This document shows positions 40,342-48,559 of a DNA stretch of 64,000 nt, one piece after another. A program made the position numbers and the translations under genes. Within the stretch, counting starts at the first letter, position 1, and the number at the start of each line of letters is the position of its first letter. Under the pieces are notes generated by a model. The model did no database searches and was not told the origin of the DNA. It saw only the letters and a program-made list of their open reading frames with translations. The DNA is from Actinomycetospora soli (lineage in GTDB: Bacteria > Actinomycetota > Actinomycetes > Mycobacteriales > Pseudonocardiaceae): assembly GCF_021026295.1 (NCBI RefSeq), contig NZ_JAJNDA010000015.1, positions 81,487 through 145,486 on the forward strand, in the 5' to 3' direction.

Positions 40342-41043
40342 GTGTCCCTGTCCGCGCGCATCCGCGCCCTGGCCGTCGGCGTGTTCGCCGTGGCCGTCGC
40401 CTCGCCGGCCACCGCGCTGGCGGCCCCGGCGCCCGCCGCCCCGGCCCCCGCCGCCGCCCCGGCCCCCGCGGCCGCCCCGGCCCCCGCGGCTGCTCCGGCC
40501 CCCGCGGCTGCTCAGCCGGCTGCGGCTCAGCCCGCTGCGGCTCAGCCGGCCGCGGCTCAGCCCGCTGCGGCTCAGCCGGCCGCGGCTCAGCCGGCCGCGA
40601 CTCAGCCCGCTGCGGCTCAGCCGGCCGCGGCTCAGCCCGCTGCGGCTCAGCCCGCCGCTGCCCCGGCCGCTCCGGCTCCCGCCGCGCCGGAGTCGCCGAT
40701 CATGAGCGTCTTCAGCTCGTTGCTCGGCGTGCCGGCCCCGGCCCAGGCCGCGCCCGCGCAGGCCGTCCCGGCCGAGGCTGCCCCGGCGGAGGCCACCCCG
40801 GCCGCCGCGGCGACGCCCGCCCAGGAGACCGAGCCGGTCCAGCAGGCCCAGGAGGGCGGCAAGCACCGCGCGGCGGACGATGAGAAGGCCGACGAGCAGA
40901 AGGCCGACGAGCAGAAGGCCGACGAGCAGAAGGCCGACGAGCAGAAGGCCGACGAGAACCAGGGCGACCAGAACCAGGGCGACCAGGGCGAGGACGGCGG
41001 CGACCAGGCGTCCCCGCTGAGCGGGATGAACCTCGGACTCTGA
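40342..41043 (+). CDS. Secreted low-complexity Ala/Gln/Pro and Asp/Glu/Lys repeat protein
   Basis: A 233-residue protein from GTG 40342 (GGAGG 7 nt upstream). A signal peptide (LAVGVFAVAVASPATALA) is followed by APAPA and then AQPAA repeats of 15 bp (about residues 50-105). A short non-repetitive part (SPIMSVFSSLLGVPAPA) precedes a charged tail with DEQKA repeats (four 15-bp copies, about 40889-40950) and QGDQN repeats. No enzyme domain exists. A cell-wall or surface role is likely. A strong terminator follows. Confidence 0.65.
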   Translation: MSLSARIRALAVGVFAVAVASPATALAAPAPAAPAPAAAPAPAAAPAPAAAPAPAAAQPAAAQPAAAQPAAAQPAAAQPAAAQPAATQPAAAQPAAAQPAAAQPAAAPAAPAPAAPESPIMSVFSSLLGVPAPAQAAPAQAVPAEAAPAEATPAAAATPAQETEPVQQAQEGGKHRAADDEKADEQKADEQKADEQKADEQKADENQGDQNQGDQGEDGGDQASPLSGMNLGL

Positions 41044-41056
41044 TCCTGCACGCACC

Positions 41057-41091
41057 GACGCCGGCCCTCCCACCACGGGAGGGCCGGCGTC
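41057..41091. terminator. Perfect 15-bp hairpin terminator
   Basis: GACGCCGGCCCTCCC (41057-41071) pairs perfectly with 41077-41091 around ACCAC. It separates the convergent repeat-protein and CBS genes and should work in both directions. Confidence 0.85.
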
Positions 41092-41106
41092 GTCGTGTCG
41101 GGCGGG

Positions 41107-41514
41107 TCAGCCGACCTGGTTCGCCGCCCGCTCGGCGTCGCGGGCCGCGACGTCGGCGGCCGAGCAGAACCCGCGGCCGTGGCGCTTGAGGCACAGCAGC
41201 CCGAGCAGCGTCCCGGCGTCGTCCACGACGGCGAGCCGGCGCTGCGCCCGGGCGGCCATGGCCTGCCGGGTCGCCTCGAGGTCGTCGTCGGGGGCGGCGA
41301 CCCGGCCGGTGAGGACACCGACCGACCGGGCCCGGGCCGCGTCGGGAACGCCCTCGAGGTCCTCCCGCTCGACGACCGCGACGAGGACGCCCCGGTCGAC
41401 GAGCAGCAGCGCGTGCACGTGCCCGTCGAGGAAGAACACGCGCGCCGCACCGACGGACACGTCGGGTCCGTGGACCTTCGGTGTCCGCAGGTGCGCGTCG
41501 GCGACGGTGCTCAT
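41107..41514 (-). CDS. CBS-domain protein
   Basis: A 135-residue protein with two CBS-like modules: ARVFFLDGHVHALLLVDRGVLVAVVERED and RQAMAARAQRRLAVVDDAGTLLGLLCL (shown by key parts HVHALLLVDRGVLVAVV and RRLAVVDDAGTLLGLLCL). The pair could bind adenine nucleotides. The C-terminal CSAADVAARDAERAANQVG is a short helix. It starts 1 bp after the molybdopterin oxidoreductase stop and is almost certainly co-transcribed with it. Confidence 0.75.
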   Translation of the reverse strand: MSTVADAHLRTPKVHGPDVSVGAARVFFLDGHVHALLLVDRGVLVAVVEREDLEGVPDAARARSVGVLTGRVAAPDDDLEATRQAMAARAQRRLAVVDDAGTLLGLLCLKRHGRGFCSAADVAARDAERAANQVG

Positions 41515-41515
41515 C

Positions 41516-43648
41516 TCAGACCGGGGTGACCTCGACGCGCGTGTCGGAGAACGTCGGTGCGTTCCCCAGGTCCGCGAAGACGAACGGGTTGACGGCGTTC
41601 ACCGTGGTGCCCTCCTTCGCGTTCTTGCCCCACGATCCCATGGGACAGACGACGACGCCGGGTGCGACCTCCTCGGAGATCTTCGCGAGCGCCACGAACC
41701 GTCCCCGGTCGTTGGAGACCGCCACGTAGTTGCCCTCGTCGATGCCGCGGGCCTGCGCGTCGGCCGGGTGGATCGTCACCGTCTGCTCGCCCTGGACCCG
41801 CTTCTGCATCGCCTGGTCGCCCGCGCTGGAGTTGATGTACGCGTGCGACTTCGGTGAGAGCAGGTTCAGCGGGTACAGCTCGCTGTTCTCGCGGGGGGCG
41901 ATGTAGTGCGGCAGCGGGTCGACCGGGGTGCCCGGCTGGTGGTCGTCGGAGAGCTGCCGGAACAGGTTCACGACGAAGTTGCCCATCGCCTCCAGCGCGG
42001 AGCTCCTGAACTCCGTCTTCCCGCTCGGCGTCGGGAACCCGCCCTCGGCGTGCGGGCGGTACTCGTCCGGGCCCGGCAGGTTCAGCCGCGCCCACCCGGT
42101 CTCGCGCAGCGACTCCAGCGTGATGCCCTCCATCGCGGGCGCCGACCAGTCGTAGCTCTGCTCGAGCAGCTGCTCGTCGGAGAGGGTGAAGTACTCGTCG
42201 TCGAAGCCCATCGCGGCCGCGAGCCGCCGGAACAGTTCGGTGTTGGGCACCGACTCGCCCTCCGGCTCGACGGCGGGCGTGTTCAGCGTGACGTAGAAGT
42301 GGCCCCAGCTGAACATGATGTCGTGCTGCTCGAGCGCCGTCGTCGCGGGCAGGAGGATGTCGGCGTAGCGCGCGGTGTCGGTCATGAAGTGGTCGCTGAC
42401 CACGGTGAAGAGGTCCTCGCGCTCGAGGCCCCGCGCGATCTTCTCCTGCTCCGGCGCCACGACCATCGGATTCGAGTTGTAGACCATCAGCGCGGTCACC
42501 GGGGTGTCGAGATCCATCTCGCCGGTGAGGGCCCGCCCCAGCAGGAACTGGTTGATGACCCGGGTGCCCGGGGTGCGGAACTCGGGGTGGATGAAGGCGG
42601 GCCAGTTGACCGGGTGCGCCCACAGCGGCAGCTGCAGCAGCCCGCCGCCGACGTGGCGCCACGCCCCGACCAGCGCCGGCAGGCAGGCGATCGAGCGCAC
42701 GGTCTGGCCGCCGCCCGCGTGCCGCTCGATCGCGACCCCGATGCGGATCATCGACGGGTCGGTGGTGGCGTACTCGCGGGCGAGGGTGCGGATGTCCTCG
42801 ACCGGGATGCCGGTCTCCTCGGACGCCCACTCCGGGGTGTACTGCTGCACGCGCTCGGCGAGCTCGTCGAAGCCCAGCGTGTGCTCGCGGACGTAGTCCT
42901 CGTCGTGCAGCCCCTCGGCGATGATCACGTGCATCATCGCCAGGGCGAGCGCGTTGTCGGTGCCCGGGCGGATCGGGATGTGCCAGTCGGCGCGGCGGGC
43001 CGTCTTGTGCCGGACCGGGTCGATGCAGACGACCTTCGCGCCGCGCTTCTGCGCCTCGGCGATGATCGGCCAGAGGTGCAGGTTCGTCGAGATCGTGTTC
43101 GACGCCCAGATGATGATGTACTTCGAGTGGACGATGCTCTCGGGGTCCACGCCCGCCGTCGCGCCGACGGTGGAGGCGTAGGCGGTGCAGGCGCCGGAGT
43201 CGCAGTACGTGCGCTCGGTGATGGTGGCGCCGAGGCGGTGGAAGAACGCGTCACCGACGGACAGCCCGTTGAGGATGCCCTGGTTGCCGAGGTAGCTGAC
43301 CGGCATGACCGTCTCGGCGCCGTGCTCGGCGATCTTGGCCTTGAACGTCGACGCGATCGTCTCCAGCGCCTCGTCCCAGGAGATCCGCTCGAAGCGGCCG
43401 AGGCCCTTCGGTCCGACCCGCTTCATCGGGTACAGCAGCCGGTCCGGGCTGTAGGTCTTGTCCGGGTAGTTGTTGACCTTGACGCAGAGCCCGCCGCGGG
43501 TGATCGGGTGGTCGGGGTCCCCGGCCACGTTGGTGGCGCGGCCGTCCTCGACGGTCACGAGCATCGCGCAGGTGTCCGGGCAGTCGTGCGGACAGGCGGC
43601 GCGGACGGTCGTGGTCGGCGTCAGGGTCAGGTCGTCCAGAGCGGTCAC
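41516..43648 (-). CDS. Molybdopterin oxidoreductase (FdhA/NapA superfamily)
   Basis: A 710-residue enzyme from GTG 43648 with AGGAGG upstream. The N-terminal [4Fe-4S] site is CPHDCPDTCAMLV and GGLCVK. A molybdopterin-bis-guanine-dinucleotide fold follows (WASNTISTNLH; PGTDNALALAM; YNSNPMVV), then a C-terminal MopB domain (VTIHPADAQARGIDEG). Near residue 155, TYCDSGACTA is at the usual position of the Mo ligand. No twin-arginine signal, so cytoplasmic. The substrate is unclear. A divergent AraC gene is the likely regulator. Confidence 0.88.
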   Translation of the reverse strand: MTALDDLTLTPTTTVRAACPHDCPDTCAMLVTVEDGRATNVAGDPDHPITRGGLCVKVNNYPDKTYSPDRLLYPMKRVGPKGLGRFERISWDEALETIASTFKAKIAEHGAETVMPVSYLGNQGILNGLSVGDAFFHRLGATITERTYCDSGACTAYASTVGATAGVDPESIVHSKYIIIWASNTISTNLHLWPIIAEAQKRGAKVVCIDPVRHKTARRADWHIPIRPGTDNALALAMMHVIIAEGLHDEDYVREHTLGFDELAERVQQYTPEWASEETGIPVEDIRTLAREYATTDPSMIRIGVAIERHAGGGQTVRSIACLPALVGAWRHVGGGLLQLPLWAHPVNWPAFIHPEFRTPGTRVINQFLLGRALTGEMDLDTPVTALMVYNSNPMVVAPEQEKIARGLEREDLFTVVSDHFMTDTARYADILLPATTALEQHDIMFSWGHFYVTLNTPAVEPEGESVPNTELFRRLAAAMGFDDEYFTLSDEQLLEQSYDWSAPAMEGITLESLRETGWARLNLPGPDEYRPHAEGGFPTPSGKTEFRSSALEAMGNFVVNLFRQLSDDHQPGTPVDPLPHYIAPRENSELYPLNLLSPKSHAYINSSAGDQAMQKRVQGEQTVTIHPADAQARGIDEGNYVAVSNDRGRFVALAKISEEVAPGVVVCPMGSWGKNAKEGTTVNAVNPFVFADLGNAPTFSDTRVEVTPV

Positions 43649-43770
43649 GAAGCTCCTCCTGGCAGTGGTGGTGGCGGAGTCGTCATCGACTGTCTGCGAT
43701 GGTGGCCCGCGACACACCGAGCAGGCTTGTCGCTGCGTGCCACGTCTTGCGGGCTCGCGACCCCCGGCTC

Positions 43771-43776
43771 TAGCGT
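43771..43776 (+). promoter_or_regulatory. -10 element of the AraC gene
   Basis: TAGCGT, 30 bp before ATG 43807, predicting a leader of about 24 nt. Upstream, CTTG at 43726 and 43746 forms a possible 20-bp-spaced direct repeat, as AraC proteins often use. Confidence 0.45.
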
Positions 43777-43806
43777 CGGACGACCACCACTGGAAGCCAC
43801 CCGCCC

Positions 43807-44805
43807 ATGACACGAGCGATGCACCCCGTCGGGCCGTTCGACGAGCCCGGGGTGGGCTGTGCCGCGGAGACCACGCAGGGGCTCGGGGGCTGGAACGACA
43901 TCCTGCGTGAGCACTTCGTGTCGCTCGACGTCGACGAGACGGTGGACACCGACCGGGAGTTCGTCTCCTCGGTGCGCAGCACGCTCGTCGGGCACCTGTC
44001 CGCGGCGGTCGTCAGCTCGGTGCGTCAGAGCGCCCGCCGCACCCCGGGCCTGGTCCGCGTCGACCCGCGCACCTACCTGCAGGTCGGGATGGTGACCCGC
44101 GGCCGCGCGGTGCTCGAGCAGGACGGACGCGAGGCGGTGCTGACGCCGGGGCACTACGCCGTCTACGAGACCGACCGGCCCTTCGCCTGGCACTTCGACG
44201 GCCCGTGGACGCTGAACGTGCTCACCTGGCCCCGCGAGCTGGTGCCGCTCGGCGTCGACGTCACGCGGGCCGCCACGGCACGGACGCTCGGACGGGACCG
44301 CCTCGGCACGATCGTCGGGCACGCCCTCGCCGAGACCGCCACCGCACCGCCCGACCTCGGCGAGACCGCGGCCGGACGGCTCGCCGGTCAGCTCGCCGCC
44401 CTCCTCGGAACCGCCGTCGGCGAGTCGCTGCGCCGCGACGAGGTGCTGTCCCCGGGCAGCGCCGAGGACCTCCGGGCCCGGGTCGACGAGTACGTCGTCG
44501 ACCACCTCGCCGACCCCGACCTCGGGCCCGAGGAGATCGCCCGCGCCTTCTTCATCTCGGTCCGCACCCTGCACCGGGTGTTCGCCGACGGCGACCTCTC
44601 GGTGTCCGCGCTCATCCGCACCCGCAGGCTCCAGCACGCCCGCCGCCGGCTGCTCGACCCCCGGGACGCGGCGCTCTCCCTCACCGAGATCGCGCACTCC
44701 TGCGGCTTCGCCGACCTGGCGTCCTTCAGCCGCCGGTTCAAGCAGGAGTTCCACGAGGCGCCGGCGACCTACCGTCGGCGGGCAGGGTTCATCATGCGCG
44801 GCTGA
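43807..44805 (+). CDS. AraC-family transcriptional activator
   Basis: A 332-residue regulator. The N-terminal AraC_binding_2-type sensor includes GWNDILREHFVSLDV and YLQVGMVTRGRAVLEQDGRE. The C-terminal two helix-turn-helix units are visible: GPEEIARAFFISVRTLHRVF and SLTEIAHSCGFADLASFSRR, with FHEAPATYRR at the end. It is divergent from the molybdopterin oxidoreductase (158-bp gap), its likely target. The inducer is unknown. Confidence 0.88.
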   Translation: MTRAMHPVGPFDEPGVGCAAETTQGLGGWNDILREHFVSLDVDETVDTDREFVSSVRSTLVGHLSAAVVSSVRQSARRTPGLVRVDPRTYLQVGMVTRGRAVLEQDGREAVLTPGHYAVYETDRPFAWHFDGPWTLNVLTWPRELVPLGVDVTRAATARTLGRDRLGTIVGHALAETATAPPDLGETAAGRLAGQLAALLGTAVGESLRRDEVLSPGSAEDLRARVDEYVVDHLADPDLGPEEIARAFFISVRTLHRVFADGDLSVSALIRTRRLQHARRRLLDPRDAALSLTEIAHSCGFADLASFSRRFKQEFHEAPATYRRRAGFIMRG

Positions 44806-44900
44806 CCCGTCCGGTCGGTCGGCGTGATCGGGTGTGGCGTGGGTAACCATGCCAGCGGAGTTCGACCACAGCTCGACCGCGACGACGGGGGTGCAGGGCG

Positions 44901-47189
44901 ATGGCCGTTGGCGTCCGGGAGGAAGCCCCGACGACCGGTGGGACCGGGGCGGTGATCGTGCTCGGGGCGGCGCGCACCGCGCCTGAGCGCGAGCTGATCG
45001 CCGACTGGGCCGCGCAGCACCATCCCGGTGCCCCGGTGTGCCTGACCGTCGACGACCTGGAGCGGGCGCTCGCGGGCGCGGACGGCGGGACGACCGTCGT
45101 CCCGGTCCGCGTGACCTGGCTGCCCCCGACGCGGGCCGCCGAGTGGGCCGACGGCTCGGGCGCCCCGCACCGCCCGAAGGCGGCCGACCTGCTCGCCCTG
45201 CTCGGTCACCGGCGGCCGCCCGCCTTCTGGCAGCGCCGGCTCGCGCGCTCGGTCCCGGACCGGGTGCGGGTGGTCGAGGGCGAGCCGGCCACGCTCGCCG
45301 ACCTGGACCGCCGGCACGACGAGCAGGCCCGCGAGGAGCCGTTGGCCGCCTACGTGCACCGCGCGGGGGTGCTCGCCTGCGAGCGCGCCGAGCGTGCCGT
45401 GATCGGCGACCACTACACCGTGCCGCGGCTGGTCGTCGAGCAGATCGTCGCGTCGACCCGCGTCCGGGAGAAGGTCCGGGAGCTCGCCGAGTCCGAGGGC
45501 CGCCCGTTCGACGAGGTGCTCGACGAGATGCGGGACCGGCTCGCCGACCTCGCGGCCGTGCAGAACCCGCTCTCGATCGACGCCTTCCGCGTCGCGCTCT
45601 CCCCGCTGCACACCACGGCGTGGGAGGTGGAGGTGGACGCCGAGACCGTCGAGCCGCTGCGCGAGCTCAACCGCGCCGCGCCGCTGGTCTTCCTCCCGAC
45701 CCACCGCTCCTACGCCGACCCGCTCGTGCTCGGCGAGGTGCTGCGCGACCTCGACCTGCCGCGCAACACCGTGCTCGGCGGCAACAACATGTCGTTCTGG
45801 CCGATCGGGCCGCTGGGCAAGCGCGCGGGCGTCGTGTTCATCCGGCGCTCCAGCGGCGACGACCGCGTCTACAAGCTCGCGCTGCGCGAGTACATCGCCC
45901 ACCTCGTGGCGAAACGGTTCAACCTCGAGTGGTACATCGAGGGCGGTCGCTCGCGCACCGGGAAGCTGCGCCGGCCGAGCATGGGGCTGCTCGCCTACCT
46001 CGTCGCGGCCCTCGACGACGGCCGCGCCCCGGACGTCCAGCTGGTCCCGACCTCGATGGTCTACGACCGGCTCTACGAACTCGACGCGATGGCCGCCGAG
46101 CAGGGCGGGCAGGGCAAGTCCGCGGAGGGCCTCGGCTGGCTCGCGCGGTACGTGCGCGGGCAGCGGCACAACCACGGCACTGCGCGGGTGCGGTTCGGGG
46201 AACCGTTCTCGCTCAGGGCGGCCCTCGACGAGGCCGGCGAGGGCCCGAACCGGCTCGACAAGGTCGCCTTCACGATCTGCGACGGGATCAACCGCGCGAC
46301 ACCGGCCACCCCGACCGCCCTCGTGACCTTCGCGCTGCTCGGCACGGGTGGGCGGGCCCTCACCCACGAGCAGATCCGGGTGTCCACCGAACCCCTGCTC
46401 GACCACCTCGACGCCCTCGGCCGCCCCGGACCCCGCGAGGGCCTGCACGACGGCGGGCTCTCCCGCACCCTCGAGCGGCTCGTCACCGGGGAGGTGGTCG
46501 AGCGCTACGACGGCGGCGACGAACCGGTCTGGTCGATCCGCGAGGGCCGCCACCGGGTGGCCGCGTTCTACCGCAACGGCGCGATCCACCACTTCGTCGA
46601 CCGCGCGATCGTCGAACTGGCCCTGCTCGCGGCCTCGCGCGCGCCGGCGGGCACCGACCCGCTCGAGGCGGCGTGGGCGGACGCGCTCGCCCTGCGCGAC
46701 CTGCTCAAGTTCGAGTTCTTCTTCCCGTCCAAGCGGCGGTTCTCCGACGAGATCACCGCCGAGACCGACCTGCTCGACCCGCGGTGGCGCGAGCGGGTCA
46801 CCGACGACGACGGCGCCACGACCCTGCTCCACGACGCCCGGTTCCTCGTGGCGCCCCGGACCCTGCGCTCGTTCGTCGACGCCCAGTGGGTGGTGGCGAC
46901 GAAGCTCGCGGGCACCGACCCGGCCAGGGAGATCGACGCGAAGGCGTTCCCGCGCGAGTGCCTCGGGCTGGGACGCCAGATGCTCCGGCAGGGCCGGGTG
47001 GCCCGGCCGGACTCGGTGTCCATCGAGCTGTACACCTCGGCGCTGGACCTCGCGCGCAACCGCGGCCTGCTCGACGGGGCCGGCCGGGAGGGTCGCGCGG
47101 CGTTCCTGGCCGAGATCGACGAGGTCCGGGGCCGGCTCGTCGAGCTGGCCCGGCTCGAGGAGCGCCTGACCGAGGAGCTGCTGGCATGA
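44901..47189 (+). CDS. Glycerol-3-phosphate 1-O-acyltransferase (PlsB-like)
   Basis: A 762-residue acyltransferase. The acyltransferase core has FLPTHRSYADPLVL (block I, HxxxxD), GVVFIRRS (block II), YIEGGRSRTGK (block III) and QLVPTSMVYDR (block IV). These are PlsB blocks; the length and the alpha-helical C-terminal region also fit PlsB rather than PlsY. It adds the first acyl chain to glycerol-3-phosphate at the membrane. Its stop overlaps the next start (ATGA). Gene order plsB/plsC/WS-DGAT recalls mycobacterial plsB2 and its neighbours. Confidence 0.9.
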   Translation: MAVGVREEAPTTGGTGAVIVLGAARTAPERELIADWAAQHHPGAPVCLTVDDLERALAGADGGTTVVPVRVTWLPPTRAAEWADGSGAPHRPKAADLLALLGHRRPPAFWQRRLARSVPDRVRVVEGEPATLADLDRRHDEQAREEPLAAYVHRAGVLACERAERAVIGDHYTVPRLVVEQIVASTRVREKVRELAESEGRPFDEVLDEMRDRLADLAAVQNPLSIDAFRVALSPLHTTAWEVEVDAETVEPLRELNRAAPLVFLPTHRSYADPLVLGEVLRDLDLPRNTVLGGNNMSFWPIGPLGKRAGVVFIRRSSGDDRVYKLALREYIAHLVAKRFNLEWYIEGGRSRTGKLRRPSMGLLAYLVAALDDGRAPDVQLVPTSMVYDRLYELDAMAAEQGGQGKSAEGLGWLARYVRGQRHNHGTARVRFGEPFSLRAALDEAGEGPNRLDKVAFTICDGINRATPATPTALVTFALLGTGGRALTHEQIRVSTEPLLDHLDALGRPGPREGLHDGGLSRTLERLVTGEVVERYDGGDEPVWSIREGRHRVAAFYRNGAIHHFVDRAIVELALLAASRAPAGTDPLEAAWADALALRDLLKFEFFFPSKRRFSDEITAETDLLDPRWRERVTDDDGATTLLHDARFLVAPRTLRSFVDAQWVVATKLAGTDPAREIDAKAFPRECLGLGRQMLRQGRVARPDSVSIELYTSALDLARNRGLLDGAGREGRAAFLAEIDEVRGRLVELARLEERLTEELLA

Positions 47190-48559
47190 GCACCGTCGCC
47201 CGGATCGACGCCGCACCGGCTAACGAGACGGTCACCGCGTTCGTCGTCGTCGACGGCGGCCTCCTCGCGGGCAGCCCGATCGCGCCGTTCGCCGCGCCCG
47301 ACTCGCTGTGGGGCCGGTTCGTGGCCGACGTCGCGAGCGGGGTCTCCGGACCGGCGGCCGTGACCCCGGCCGACGTCGAGCGGGTGGTGCGGGCGCGACG
47401 TGGCCGGTCGGTCGACGAGGTCGCCCAGGAGTGCGCGGCGACGTTCCGGGCCACCACCGCGTCCTGGCTGCACCCCGAGGTGTGGCGGCTCGCCGTCCGG
47501 CACGCCGGCCGGGGCCACCGGGTGGTCCTCGTGTCGGCGGCGACCCCGCTCGACGTCGCGCCGCTCGCCGAGGCGCTCGGCGCGGACGACGTGGTCGCGA
47601 CCCGGCTCTCCTACGACGGCGACGTCGTCGCGGGCCTCGGCTCCCCGGTGTGCAGCGGCCCCGACGCGGCCGCCGCGGTGGTCGGCTGGGCCGACGACCA
47701 CGACGTCGACCTCGGGCAGGCGTTCGTCTACGCCCCGGCCGAGGACCGCGCCGTGCTCGACCTCGCCGCGCACCCCACCGTGGTCGGGGCGGGCGACGGG
47801 ATCCACCCGACGTTGCCCGTCGCCCCCCGCGGCGCGGTCCCACCGGTCGGTGCCCTCGGCGGCACCCTCGGCTTCTACACCGGGTTCTTCTCGGGGACCG
47901 CGGCCGCGCTCGGATCGGCGCTGCTGCGGCTCTCGCGCCACCACGGGGTCAATCTCGCCGGGTCGCTCGGGTCCGAGCTCGGGCTGGGCCTGGCCGGGAT
48001 CGACGTCGAGGTCGAGGGCGCCGAGCACCTCTGGTCGCAGCGCCCGGCGGTGTTCGTGTTCAACCACCAGAGCCTGATCGACCCGATCATCGTCATGACC
48101 CTGCTGCGCCACGACTTCACCGGCGTGGCCAAGGCCGAGGCGCGGACCATGCCGGTGTTCGGGCAGCTCTTCCAGGTCGCCGACGTCGCCTTCGTCGAAC
48201 GCGGCAACACCGACCAGGCCAAGCAGGCCCTCGGACCCGCCGTCGAGAAGGTGCGCGGCGGGATGTCGCTGGCGATGGCGCCGGAGGGCACGCGCTCGCC
48301 CACGCCGCGGCCCGGGCGGTTCAAGAAGGGCGCCTTCCACATCGCGATGCAGGCCGGGGTGCCGATGGTCCCGATCGTGCTGGAGAACGCCGGCGAGCTG
48401 ATGTGGCGCCACGACCGCACGATCCGACCGGGCACGGCCCAGGTCACCGTGCACCCTCCGATCGACACCGGCGACTGGACCGTCGAGACTCTCGACGATC
48501 ACGTCGCGCACGTCCGCGGGCTGTTCCTGGAGACGCTGGGACTGGAGGAGAAGCCGTGA
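47186..48559 (+). CDS. HAD-like/PlsC bifunctional-type acyltransferase
   Basis: A 457-residue two-domain protein. The C-terminal half is a complete 1-acyl-G3P acyltransferase: NHQSLIDP (HxxxxD), FVERGN, APEGTRSP and VPIVLENA. The N-terminal approximately 220 residues are HAD-like, but the expected DxDGT motif reads VVVDGGLL: the nucleophile Asp is Val. LVSAATP stands where motif II should be. The HAD part is therefore probably inactive, perhaps structural or regulatory. The gene overlaps both neighbours by 4 bp. Confidence 0.88.
   Translation: MSTVARIDAAPANETVTAFVVVDGGLLAGSPIAPFAAPDSLWGRFVADVASGVSGPAAVTPADVERVVRARRGRSVDEVAQECAATFRATTASWLHPEVWRLAVRHAGRGHRVVLVSAATPLDVAPLAEALGADDVVATRLSYDGDVVAGLGSPVCSGPDAAAAVVGWADDHDVDLGQAFVYAPAEDRAVLDLAAHPTVVGAGDGIHPTLPVAPRGAVPPVGALGGTLGFYTGFFSGTAAALGSALLRLSRHHGVNLAGSLGSELGLGLAGIDVEVEGAEHLWSQRPAVFVFNHQSLIDPIIVMTLLRHDFTGVAKAEARTMPVFGQLFQVADVAFVERGNTDQAKQALGPAVEKVRGGMSLAMAPEGTRSPTPRPGRFKKGAFHIAMQAGVPMVPIVLENAGELMWRHDRTIRPGTAQVTVHPPIDTGDWTVETLDDHVAHVRGLFLETLGLEEKP

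Noticed and set aside
40480..40660. CRISPR-like array
   Set aside because: The regular 15-bp repeats are codons of an Ala/Gln/Pro-rich protein; there are no unique spacers of constant length.
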